Source: Shewanellaceae bacterium UBA2521 (GTDB taxonomy: Bacteria > Pseudomonadota > Gammaproteobacteria > Enterobacterales > Shewanellaceae). From it: a stretch of 25,972 bases of DNA. The stretch is from the NCBI GenBank assembly GCA_002341165.1, contig DDNL01000071.1:1-25972 (forward strand), written 5' to 3'. Below are positions 7,526 to 15,330 of this stretch, piece after piece (position 1 is the first letter of the stretch; every line of letters begins with the position of its first letter). Under the pieces are notes generated by a model, which was not told the DNA's origin, made no database searches, and worked only from the letters and a program-made list of their open reading frames with translations. The position numbers and the translations under genes were made by a program.

Positions 7526-7599
7526 TATCACTTGTTTGCTTTCTCTTTATGTGTACTCTGGGTCGTCTTTATTTTTTTGCAGAGATCTTGAGGTAAACA

Positions 7600-7860
7600 A
7601 TGCATATCACGATTGAAATTTCCATGTACCCTTTAGAAGAAGACCGCTATATCGCAGCTATTCAGTGGTTTATCGAGCGCATCCAACATTACGATACGAT
7701 ACAAAGAAAGACTACTGCCACTTGTACTCAACTGACAGGTGATTACGATACACTCATGCATATTCTTCAAGTTGAAATTAAGCAAGCTTATCAAAAGTGG
7801 GGGCAGTCTGTTTTTGTGTGTAAGTTTATTCATGGTACGTTAGATTTAGAGTCGGTTTGA
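7600..7860 (+). CDS. YkoF-like thiamine-binding protein, single domain
   Basis: 86 residues directly behind the TPP riboswitch; AGGT at 7591-7594 is the ribosome binding site. The pattern EISMYPLEEDRYIAAIQWFI ... TQLTGDYDTLMHIL ... VFVCKFIHGT resembles one ferredoxin-like half of Bacillus YkoF, whose two tandem domains each bind a thiamine (HMP part), and the related MTH1187/YkoF family. Bacillus YkoF has about twice this length, so this form would have to dimerise to rebuild the fold pair. No signal peptide, hence cytoplasmic. Beside a thiamine-type PnuT transporter and a kinase it probably captures incoming thiamine or HMP; whether it carries, buffers or senses the vitamin is open. Confidence 0.72.
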   Translation: MHITIEISMYPLEEDRYIAAIQWFIERIQHYDTIQRKTTATCTQLTGDYDTLMHILQVEIKQAYQKWGQSVFVCKFIHGTLDLESV

Positions 7861-7861
7861 T

Positions 7862-8431
7862 ATGTTGGGCATGTATGAAGTGATTGCAGCTTTGTTCTGT
7901 ATGGCTTATTTGTATTTTACCGCTACATTACACCCAGCGGGTTGGTTCTGTGCTTTTATGAGTACAGCAATTTATACTTGGCTTTTCTTCGATGTGAATT
8001 TATGGATGGAATCTTTACTGAATATTTTTTATTTAGTGATGGCCTTGTATGGCTTTTATTGTTGGGTTTTAAATCAAAAAACAGTCGATAAGCCTGTACA
8101 AAGCTGGACTATGTCACAACATCTCAAAGTAGGTGTACCGACTGTGCTGGTGGCATTGATGATCGGTTTCATCTTGAACTACTTTTCTCTTTCAAGCATG
8201 ACTTATCTTGACTCTTTTACAACATGTTTTGCGATTGTTGCGACCTTCATGTTGATTAATAAGGTCATTGATAATTGGATCTATTGGATTGTGATTGATA
8301 GCTTATCTATTTATATGTACTTAGAAAAAGGCTTGTTGGTTACCAGCTTTTTGTATTGTATATATATCGTTTTTGCTTTGTATAATTACTTTTCATGGCT
8401 GAAATTACAGAAAGTATCTTATGCATATTGA
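7862..8431 (+). CDS. pnuT: PnuT-type (PnuC family) thiamine transporter
   Basis: 189 residues with about seven hydrophobic segments and almost no soluble loops. PnuC-family marks: WMESLLNIFYLVMALYGFYCW (the WxxE...Y...W helix) and the C-terminal NWIYWIVIDSLSIYMYLEKG, corresponding to the NWxxWxxxD/N substrate segment of the family. PnuC proteins move nicotinamide riboside by facilitated diffusion, trapping it by phosphorylation; the PnuT branch does the same for thiamine. The TPP riboswitch upstream and the kinase gene overlapping its end by 11 bases point to thiamine. Start ATG one base after the previous stop; the Met at 7871 is an alternative start. Confidence 0.85.
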   Translation: MLGMYEVIAALFCMAYLYFTATLHPAGWFCAFMSTAIYTWLFFDVNLWMESLLNIFYLVMALYGFYCWVLNQKTVDKPVQSWTMSQHLKVGVPTVLVALMIGFILNYFSLSSMTYLDSFTTCFAIVATFMLINKVIDNWIYWIVIDSLSIYMYLEKGLLVTSFLYCIYIVFALYNYFSWLKLQKVSYAY

Positions 8432-9233
8432 AGCTATTTTACGCCAATTTCCAATTGGTGAGGTCGCTTCTGTAGAAGCCTTACCTCTATCTTATAGTCA
8501 TCTAAGTTATCGTATAAAAACGGTATCAGGTGCTTCTTTTTTTGTGAAACAGTACAACAAAGACGTACAAGCATTTGTGAAAGCTGAAAAAGAAATTCAA
8601 GTATGGCGTTTGGCAGCAAAAAAAGGTTTGGCACCTCAACTTATCCATGTTGATGCAACATATCGCTTTGTTGTAGCTGAGTTTATTGAGGCTCAACTTT
8701 ATCAAGGCGGTGTACAGCATCAAGCCTTACTTTCGACAACATTGCGTCAGTTTCATCAGCTTGGAGCTTCTTTGAATGGAACTGTTTTATCTCTAACCGA
8801 AACACTCATGACCTATCAAGCGAAGCTTGATCCGCAGAGGAAGCATGTGTGTGCACAAAATGAGGTGATGCAGCGTGCGTATCATGCAGCAAAGCAGCTT
8901 GAGGCTGCTTCTTTGCCTCTAGGTTTGTGTCATATGGATTTATATACAGATCATATGCTTTTTACGCACGATCAATGTTATTTGATTGATTTTGAGTATG
9001 CGCAAAAGAGTTATAGAGTTTTGGATTTTGCAAGCTTGGGATTAGATGATCCATCTTTTCTGGATGCAGCTTTGATACAAGATTTGAGTGATGATGAAGT
9101 CATGTCTTTAGATAATGCGAAAATATATCTTTGGGGATTATCTTGGTTCTGGTATCAGTATATGTATCAAGTGAGAGGTGACGAGCGTTTTCTGCAACAA
9201 GCGGAGGGCGTATATCGAAAGATGACGACTTAA
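8421..9233 (+). CDS. thiK: ThiK-like thiamine kinase (APH/choline kinase fold)
   Basis: 270 residues, overlapping pnuT by 11 bases. The fold is that of aminoglycoside phosphotransferases: an N-terminal lobe with a Lys in ASFFVKQYN, a catalytic loop CHMDLYTDHML (His171, Asp173) and the metal-binding YLIDFEYA (Asp190). In E. coli ThiK the loop reads HMDxxxxN; here the position of the conserved Asn is His178. Phosphorylation of imported thiamine to thiamine monophosphate would trap it after PnuT-mediated entry, with ThiL expected elsewhere to make TPP. The riboswitch-ykoF-like-pnuT context supports thiamine over choline or other APH substrates. Last gene of the operon; a hairpin follows at 9253. 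Confidence 0.8.
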   Translation: MHIEAILRQFPIGEVASVEALPLSYSHLSYRIKTVSGASFFVKQYNKDVQAFVKAEKEIQVWRLAAKKGLAPQLIHVDATYRFVVAEFIEAQLYQGGVQHQALLSTTLRQFHQLGASLNGTVLSLTETLMTYQAKLDPQRKHVCAQNEVMQRAYHAAKQLEAASLPLGLCHMDLYTDHMLFTHDQCYLIDFEYAQKSYRVLDFASLGLDDPSFLDAALIQDLSDDEVMSLDNAKIYLWGLSWFWYQYMYQVRGDERFLQQAEGVYRKMTT

Positions 9234-9252
9234 GTTATATTAAGTTATATAA

Positions 9253-9279
9253 GAAGAGTATGCTATCAGCATACTCTTC
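9253..9279. terminator. Perfect hairpin between thiK and the cupredoxin gene
   Basis: GAAGAGTATGCT (9253-9264) pairs fully with AGCATACTCTTC (9268-9279) around a 3-base loop: 12 bp without mismatch. It lies between convergent genes and most likely ends or stabilises both transcripts. It lacks an immediate T tract; the nearest T run on + is 9286-9290. Confidence 0.6.
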
Positions 9280-9317
9280 CTAGACTTTTTGGAGCACCTA
9301 TACAAAAATGAAACGGA

Positions 9318-9794
9318 TTAATGTTTTGCTAGTTGCGTGGTTTTATACATACCTGCAGCGAAGTGGCCAGGTAAAGTACAACTAAAGTAAATAGACTCCT
9401 CGCCTGAAAACTTCCACGTAATTTCTTTTGTTTCCTGTGGCTTGAGCGACACAATATTGGGCCCCGCATGCTTCATCATTGGATTTTGAAGCATCATCTG
9501 ACTGAGTTTTTTGGCTCCTTGCTCATTATCAATGCCAAACTCGTGATCGACAAATCCTGTATTTTTTACGATGAATGTTACTGTGTCGCCTTTATGAATA
9601 GGTTTGGATTCTAAAGTAGGTGAGAAGTCGAAACGCATACCTTTTTGATCACTTGCGGTAACATGATAAACTTTTGATTTTGAAATTTTTTTAACGGCAT
9701 GGCCGACGGCTGAGCCGTGGTCTCCAGCATAAGCTGCTGAGCAAATTACAGACAGGCAAGACGCAATACAAAGCGGACGTAGGTAGTTCAGCAT
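9318..9794 (-). CDS. Exported cupredoxin (type 1 copper protein)
   Basis: 158 residues with a signal peptide ending about AYAG (residues 20-24). The mature part is a plastocyanin/azurin-like domain with type 1 copper ligands readable in order: His84 in VDHEFGID, Cys139, His144 and Met149 in CTLPGHFAAGM. The run MMLQNPMMKH in the insert before the last strands is rich in Met and could add copper contacts. Such proteins act in periplasmic electron transfer or copper handling; no partner oxidase or copper-resistance gene is nearby. AAGGA 8 bases upstream of the ATG supports the start. Confidence 0.87.
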   Translation of the reverse strand: MLNYLRPLCIASCLSVICSAAYAGDHGSAVGHAVKKISKSKVYHVTASDQKGMRFDFSPTLESKPIHKGDTVTFIVKNTGFVDHEFGIDNEQGAKKLSQMMLQNPMMKHAGPNIVSLKPQETKEITWKFSGEESIYFSCTLPGHFAAGMYKTTQLAKH

Positions 9795-9842
9795 AACAAG
9801 CTTCCTTGATTGTTAGATTTAAGTTTTATTTTATGCATGGAT

Positions 9843-9869
9843 CTTATACTTCTTTTTTATTCAAATCAA
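9843..9869 (-). promoter_or_regulatory. Possible cupredoxin promoter
   Basis: On the minus strand TTGATT (9869-9864), a 15-base spacer and TATAAG (9848-9843). The spacer is short, so this is tentative. Confidence 0.3.
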
Positions 9870-9890
9870 GAAATCTTATGTTCTGATTTG
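9862..9890 (+). terminator. Plus-strand intrinsic terminator-like hairpin downstream of recD
   Basis: CAAATCA plus GAA (9862-9872, one bulged A) pairs with TTCTGATTTG (9881-9890); AAATTTTTTTT follows at once on the + strand. Neighbouring genes are on the minus strand, where the hairpin is followed by A-rich sequence, so as a terminator it works only against + transcripts heading into recD. It may also simply end the recD message as a stable 3' hairpin. Confidence 0.5.
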
Positions 9891-9931
9891 AAATTTTTTT
9901 TATTTTTTAGTTCTCAAAGACGAACAGTTTT

Positions 9932-11809
9932 TCATATTGTATGCGACCATAATTTCTGTTGTAAGCCAGAGGCACGCACTGTCGGATGTTGCGCGCTATG
10001 ACGAAAACTCGGTAGTGTTGCGAGGCTGATATGCTGTTTTTTTGCACGGGTGATTGCGGTATAAATCAGTTCTCGACTTAAAAAATCAGGTTGGTGGCTG
10101 AGCAAGTTGGGGGCAATAACGGTCGCTACGGTATCAAATTCACTGCCTTGACTTTTATGAATGGTCATGGCGAAGCAGGTTTGATGCTTCGGAAGCTGTG
10201 CAGGTAAATAGCTCACAATTTCACCTTGATCACTTTGAAAGTACGCCATAGGGCGTTTATCGTTTGGCATGTGCAAAATCATCCCCATGTCTCCATTAAA
10301 TAGGTTTAAACCATAATCATTACTTTGAATGAGCAAAGGGCGTCCTAAATAAAATTCAGTATGAGGTCGAAGTAACCCTGCTTGAGTCAGTGCTTTCTCA
10401 ATACGATAGTTGAGATCGGCGACGCCTAGATGCCCTAAATGCGTAGCACTGAGCAATCTGAACTTTTGAAACGCTGACAGCACTTGTGCAGGAGAAGTGT
10501 GCATCACCTTTAAATAGGGTACAAATTGTTGACAGCATTGAGCTATAAAAGCATCGAGCTCTGTTTCGGGATCAAACCAAGCTAAGTCTGGGTAGCTTGG
10601 GTTATTCCACAGTAATGTGAGTGTGTCTTGTTGATTGAGGTTGACGGCTTGAGCTAATTTTCCTATGCCTGAGTTAGACTTAAATCTATGGCTTTGCGTT
10701 AAGACACAGATACAGTTTGCAAGCGATGCTGTACTGGGTTTTATGTCATGTGTGAAATCTTGTTGGCAGAGCCTTGAAAGTTGTTCAATACGTTCGAGAC
10801 TATATCGCATGATCCATTGATGCTCGGATGTTTTGAGAGGATCGCATACATCAGCCAGTACGCAGCCGGCCTCAACTGAGGCAAGTTGCTCAGGATCACC
10901 CAGCAAAATGATGCGAGCATGATCCGGTAGTGCATGAAATAGTTTGACCATCATGGATACATCTATCATGGATGCCTCATCCACCAGCAAGACGTCAAGG
11001 TGAAGTGGGTTGTGCTGATCATAAACAGGTCGCGCTTGTTGTGATCGAATGCCTAATAACCGATGGATGGTTTTAGTCTCCTCTGGTAAAGCCTCCATGA
11101 TGTCTTGCAGATCTGGGTGCATTGTGCATAAGCGTATTTTGCTCTGTTTGATGGATTCGCTTAATCTTGCTGCTGCTTTACCTGTGGGGGCAACCAACTG
11201 AATTAAAGCATCTGGTTGCTGTTGCTGTAAAAGCAATAAAATTTTAGCAACTGTTGTCGTTTTTCCTGTTCCCGGTCCGCCGGTAATAAAACTTAAAGGT
11301 TGCATCAGTGTTGTAATGGCTGCAACTTTCTGCCAATCAATCTGTTGTTGTGTAGGTGGAAAGAGTTGGTCGAGCAAAGGGCGAATCGCTTGAGACAAAG
11401 GTGTTTCTTTCTGAGCTAATTTGTTAATCATAGTGCTGAGCTCTTGCTCATATTGATAATAGCGACGTAAATAAAGACGTTCTTTATTGAGCACTAAAGG
11501 TGTATGGCTGTCAGCTGTACCTATCGTCTGGTATGAGTTTAGTTTCTGATGCAATGCCTCGACCGTCAACATCTGCTGACTGAAAAGAGGATCCAATTGC
11601 GTAAGCGTATGCGTGTTGATCTGTTTGAGTGGCAAACAGGTTTGCTGTTTTGATAGATATTGGCTACATAACACACAGATCAATAAAAATAAATCATCAG
11701 CATGCGGCTCCATAGCATAGAGTCCCAACGCAAACTGTCTATCGAGAGAGGTAATTTTATGTTGTTGACACCAAAGAGCAAGCTTGGCAGATAAAGGGGT
11801 TGAGCTCAT
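9932..11809 (-). CDS. recD: Exodeoxyribonuclease V subunit RecD
   Basis: 625 residues, close to E. coli RecD. It is the 5'-3' superfamily 1 helicase motor of RecBCD. Walker A is GGPGTGKT at residues 177-184, Walker B LLVDEASMID, and the late helicase motifs AMTIHKSQGSEFD and ELIYTAITRAKK are intact. The N-terminal helical domain that contacts RecC is present. The ATG overlaps the recB stop by 4 bases (ATGA, 11806-11809), so translation is coupled and subunit ratio is likely set by this. Confidence 0.96.
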   Translation of the reverse strand: MSSTPLSAKLALWCQQHKITSLDRQFALGLYAMEPHADDLFLLICVLCSQYLSKQQTCLPLKQINTHTLTQLDPLFSQQMLTVEALHQKLNSYQTIGTADSHTPLVLNKERLYLRRYYQYEQELSTMINKLAQKETPLSQAIRPLLDQLFPPTQQQIDWQKVAAITTLMQPLSFITGGPGTGKTTTVAKILLLLQQQQPDALIQLVAPTGKAAARLSESIKQSKIRLCTMHPDLQDIMEALPEETKTIHRLLGIRSQQARPVYDQHNPLHLDVLLVDEASMIDVSMMVKLFHALPDHARIILLGDPEQLASVEAGCVLADVCDPLKTSEHQWIMRYSLERIEQLSRLCQQDFTHDIKPSTASLANCICVLTQSHRFKSNSGIGKLAQAVNLNQQDTLTLLWNNPSYPDLAWFDPETELDAFIAQCCQQFVPYLKVMHTSPAQVLSAFQKFRLLSATHLGHLGVADLNYRIEKALTQAGLLRPHTEFYLGRPLLIQSNDYGLNLFNGDMGMILHMPNDKRPMAYFQSDQGEIVSYLPAQLPKHQTCFAMTIHKSQGSEFDTVATVIAPNLLSHQPDFLSRELIYTAITRAKKQHISLATLPSFRHSAQHPTVRASGLQQKLWSHTI

Positions 11810-14800
11810 GATTGATCTCCTTCAGTAAAGCATTGGTCGAGCTTTGCAATCAGTTCAGGATCGGGGCGGTCAAAGTAAACACCGCTTTGATGTCCTTGTT
11901 GCGGCCACATGCCACGTAAAAAGAGATAAAAACAGCCGCCAAAATGTACATCATAATCATAATCGGGCACGCACTGTTTGAGATAACGATGCAGTGCGAC
12001 ACTATAGATGAGATACTGTAAATCATAACGATGCTCACCTATGGCGTGTTTGAGTGATGCCTGCTCATAGTCATGAGTTTGTGTGCCTAGATAATTAGAC
12101 TTGTAATCGGCAACATAAAAACGTCCTTGCCATGTAAACCACAAATCAATAAAACCTTTGAGCATACCGTGTAAGTCTTCAAATGTTAGACTTGGCGTAG
12201 CTTGATAACCATACTCCACCAGTAAACGATTAACATGCGTATGAGATAAATGATGCACCGGCAGATGAAATTCCATTTCAACATATTTACTTTGCGATGT
12301 GAGTTGTGCGAGACAAAAATCATCGTACAAAGGCGTGTGCAGGACATCGTGGATCCACGCCTGTAATCCTTCATACCAATGTGCATCAATGAGATGCTTT
12401 TGCATCGCTTCTGGAAGGGCTTTGCTTAAGCTCTCGGCTTGATCAAACTCGATATTCTCGAAGATGAAGTGTAAAAAGTTACCAGCATGAGCCCCTTTTT
12501 CAAATTGAAAGCGTATGTCTTCTATATGGTCGTTGGTCTCTTGCAGAAGAAGAGGGTGTGCGTGGGTACCACTCATATTCTGGGTTAAAGCGGAATAAGA
12601 ACTTAAACGCCATGACTGATGTACTTGGAGACGACATGGATTAAGTTCGAGCACTTTAGAACTTTGAACTGTCTCTGAGCGGTAGATTTGAGTATCTTGT
12701 ATATCGACTTGATGAAAGAGACTATGTGTTTGCTCTGTGTGGCAAAGTTGTGTGAGCTTCTCTTGCAGCTGCTGGTGATCTGTTTCTTTTTGGCATCCCA
12801 ATAAATAGCCTATCGCGCTTTGATAAAGCTGGCTCGTGGTTTCATTTTTCTTATTGGTTTTGGTGATATGCACCAAAGTGACTTCACAGTAATACTTAGC
12901 TCGGGTCAGTGCAACATAGAGTAAGCGCATGGATTCGGCTAAGTTTTCTTGCATAGCCAACTCTTTTTCTGCGGCTGAACTTAAACAATGCCACATTGCT
13001 GCATGAGTTTCAGGTTGATGATAGAAAGTTGCTTCATTAGATTGTACTTTATGCTGATCAAAGCTAATAAAAGGCAAGAAGCACAGGTTGTATTCTAGTC
13101 CTTTACTCTTATGAATGGTCACAATTTGAATCAAATCATGCTCACTTTCAAGCCTGAGCTGTTGTTGCTCGGGTATGTGCTCTGCATTGAGTTGCGCATC
13201 ATACCAATTTAAAAGTGCTTGCTGACCAGAAAGTCTCTGGCTTTGTTCTTGTATGATTTCGCTTAAATGACGTAAATCAGTGAGTTGGCGCGCGCCATGT
13301 TCATGCTGCAGAAGACGTGGCGCGACTTGGCAATCGTGCATCAGATCAGTTAAGGCGCTGAGCCAGTTTTGCTTTTGCCAAGTTTGATGGTACTGAAAAA
13401 ACTTTTCTAACCAATAAACTCTTTGCTCTTCATCATGATTAAAGGCTTCAATCGCTTTAAAAGGTAAACCCAAAGTGCGTGTAGCTAAAGCACTGCGCAG
13501 TGCTGATTCTTGTTTGGGTTCGGCCATAGCCTGTACAATAAATTTTAAATCATAAGCTTGCTCGGTTGCAAAGACAGGATTACGGCTCAGAAAAACACTG
13601 TTGATATGATGCTTTTGCAATGCTTGTCTTACCGATTCAGCTTGATGACGATCACGCACGAGTATGGCTATATCTTTAGGTTGTAATGAACGCTCTTTAA
13701 TCTTTGCCACACCTTGGCGGGCATCATGCAGATAACTTGCAATACGCTGGGCGCAATCTTGAGCTGCTTGTTTCATCGCATCGGCTTTGTTGAGATCTTG
13801 ACTGTCTGCTGTGATCAAACGGTAATGCATTGCAGCTTGAGTAGACAGTTGTAAAGCCTCATCACGATCTGTGTTAGGGATACCTACAGCTTGAAAATGA
13901 ATCGCATCGTGGTAAATAAAAGCTTGTTCGTGTTGCATAAAGAGATGATTCACCGCTTCAATCATACGCTTGGAAGAGCGGTAATTATTTTTTAAGCTAA
14001 GATGAGAGTTTACTGCAAACTTTGCTTTCATATAAGTAAAAATATCAGCGCCACGAAAAGAATAAATGGCTTGTTTAGGATCACCAATCATAAACCAGCC
14101 TTGCTCGTCGGTGCTGTGTTGATAAATCTTATGAAAAATTTCGTATTGAATCGGATCGGTATCTTGAAACTCATCAATTAAGGCAACGGGGTAGAGCGTT
14201 CGGATTTGCTGACATAAGGCTTCAGCTTCAGGATGCTGGTGGAGTGCATGATGGAGCCGAGACAGTAAATCATCTGAGCTGAGACAGTTTTTTTGCTGTT
14301 TAATACGTATAAGTTCGGCTTCGACCTGCACTTTCACTTGCTGCAAAAAGGCTGCAAAAATGCGTTGTTTATGCTGTGCTTCTTGCCAGTTGTCAAAGGC
14401 TACAGGAAGTGAAAGTATCTGTGGATCAGGTTTAACCCCACCTTTTTTAAGCTTGAGATTAGAGTAGGTGAGCTTGCTGAGCATCTTCGCATCTAGAGGT
14501 TTATCTTGCGTTAACCACTGGTCGATATGTTGCCAAGCCTGATGGAGTTTAGGGTGGTTTTGATCTGCCTTTCCATAGCTGACACCGTTCAGAGGTAAGC
14601 CACAGAGACACTCAAGTTGAACCTCCTTCTCGGATATCCATAAAGCCTTAAGTTGCTTTAGGTGATCATTGTGACGCTCACAGAGCTCTTTGAAGGGCGG
14701 TAATTGAGGCTGCATTTCGACTTTTTTGCCCAAAACAGGCCTGATGTACTGAGCATAGAGTTCATCTGGGGTTTTACAGTAGCTATAGATTAAACTGGCA

Positions 14801-15330
14801 GTTGTAGAATCCATGGGATAACAGATACGACGCCAAATATCACGTATGGCTTGCTGACACCAAGGCGTATCATCAAGCTCATATTGAAATTCAAAGAGTT
14901 GACCCGATTCAAAGGCTCTCTCTTGCAACAATCTATGGCAAAAGCTGTGAATGGTATAAATGGCTGCTTGATCTAAAGAGCGTAATGCTAAGTCGAGCCA
15001 TTGCATCGATTTTTGTTTTTGCTGTGCATCAGCCTCTTGTACCAGCAGCTCAATGAGAGGATCTTCGACTCTACAGCCAATAAAGGCTTGGTAAGCCAGT
15101 TGAATTTTACGACGGATACGATCTTTGAGTTCTTCTGTTGCAGCATTAGTGAAAGTAACCACTAAAATCTGTTCAATATTGAGCGGCGTAGTTTGACCAT
15201 GACCAAGTAAATGACGCAAAACCAAACCTGCAAGCGTGTAAGTTTTTCCTGTACCTGCGCTGGCTTCAATCAGATGATGTCCTCTTAATGGCGTTGTCGT
15301 GAGATCTAATTCTTGCGTTTGAATGGTCAT
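11806..15330 (-). CDS. recB: Exodeoxyribonuclease V subunit RecB
   Basis: 1174 residues, matching the family. It is the 3'-5' UvrD-like helicase plus the single nuclease of RecBCD, which resects double-strand breaks until Chi and then loads RecA. Walker A ASAGTGKT at about residues 23-30, Walker B VALIDEFQDTDP, motif IV-VI elements SFRGADIFTYM, VTIHKSKGLEYN and RLLYVALTRAK are visible. The C-terminal nuclease core has GFIDLWF and VADYKSNYLG, holding the two Asp and the Lys of the active site, so both activities look intact. It overlaps recC and recD by 4 bases each. Confidence 0.97.
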   Translation of the reverse strand: MTIQTQELDLTTTPLRGHHLIEASAGTGKTYTLAGLVLRHLLGHGQTTPLNIEQILVVTFTNAATEELKDRIRRKIQLAYQAFIGCRVEDPLIELLVQEADAQQKQKSMQWLDLALRSLDQAAIYTIHSFCHRLLQERAFESGQLFEFQYELDDTPWCQQAIRDIWRRICYPMDSTTASLIYSYCKTPDELYAQYIRPVLGKKVEMQPQLPPFKELCERHNDHLKQLKALWISEKEVQLECLCGLPLNGVSYGKADQNHPKLHQAWQHIDQWLTQDKPLDAKMLSKLTYSNLKLKKGGVKPDPQILSLPVAFDNWQEAQHKQRIFAAFLQQVKVQVEAELIRIKQQKNCLSSDDLLSRLHHALHQHPEAEALCQQIRTLYPVALIDEFQDTDPIQYEIFHKIYQHSTDEQGWFMIGDPKQAIYSFRGADIFTYMKAKFAVNSHLSLKNNYRSSKRMIEAVNHLFMQHEQAFIYHDAIHFQAVGIPNTDRDEALQLSTQAAMHYRLITADSQDLNKADAMKQAAQDCAQRIASYLHDARQGVAKIKERSLQPKDIAILVRDRHQAESVRQALQKHHINSVFLSRNPVFATEQAYDLKFIVQAMAEPKQESALRSALATRTLGLPFKAIEAFNHDEEQRVYWLEKFFQYHQTWQKQNWLSALTDLMHDCQVAPRLLQHEHGARQLTDLRHLSEIIQEQSQRLSGQQALLNWYDAQLNAEHIPEQQQLRLESEHDLIQIVTIHKSKGLEYNLCFLPFISFDQHKVQSNEATFYHQPETHAAMWHCLSSAAEKELAMQENLAESMRLLYVALTRAKYYCEVTLVHITKTNKKNETTSQLYQSAIGYLLGCQKETDHQQLQEKLTQLCHTEQTHSLFHQVDIQDTQIYRSETVQSSKVLELNPCRLQVHQSWRLSSYSALTQNMSGTHAHPLLLQETNDHIEDIRFQFEKGAHAGNFLHFIFENIEFDQAESLSKALPEAMQKHLIDAHWYEGLQAWIHDVLHTPLYDDFCLAQLTSQSKYVEMEFHLPVHHLSHTHVNRLLVEYGYQATPSLTFEDLHGMLKGFIDLWFTWQGRFYVADYKSNYLGTQTHDYEQASLKHAIGEHRYDLQYLIYSVALHRYLKQCVPDYDYDVHFGGCFYLFLRGMWPQQGHQSGVYFDRPDPELIAKLDQCFTEGDQS

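Noticed and set aside
7526..7590. Intrinsic terminator as the riboswitch expression platform
   Set aside because: A T run exists (7572-7578) but no GC-rich stem precedes it; the only pairing seen is CTCTG/CAGAG across a 19-base loop.
9810..10001. 63-residue plus-strand open frame downstream of recD
   Set aside because: No ribosome binding site, overlaps the recD 3' end in antisense, and its composition is that of an AT-rich gap.
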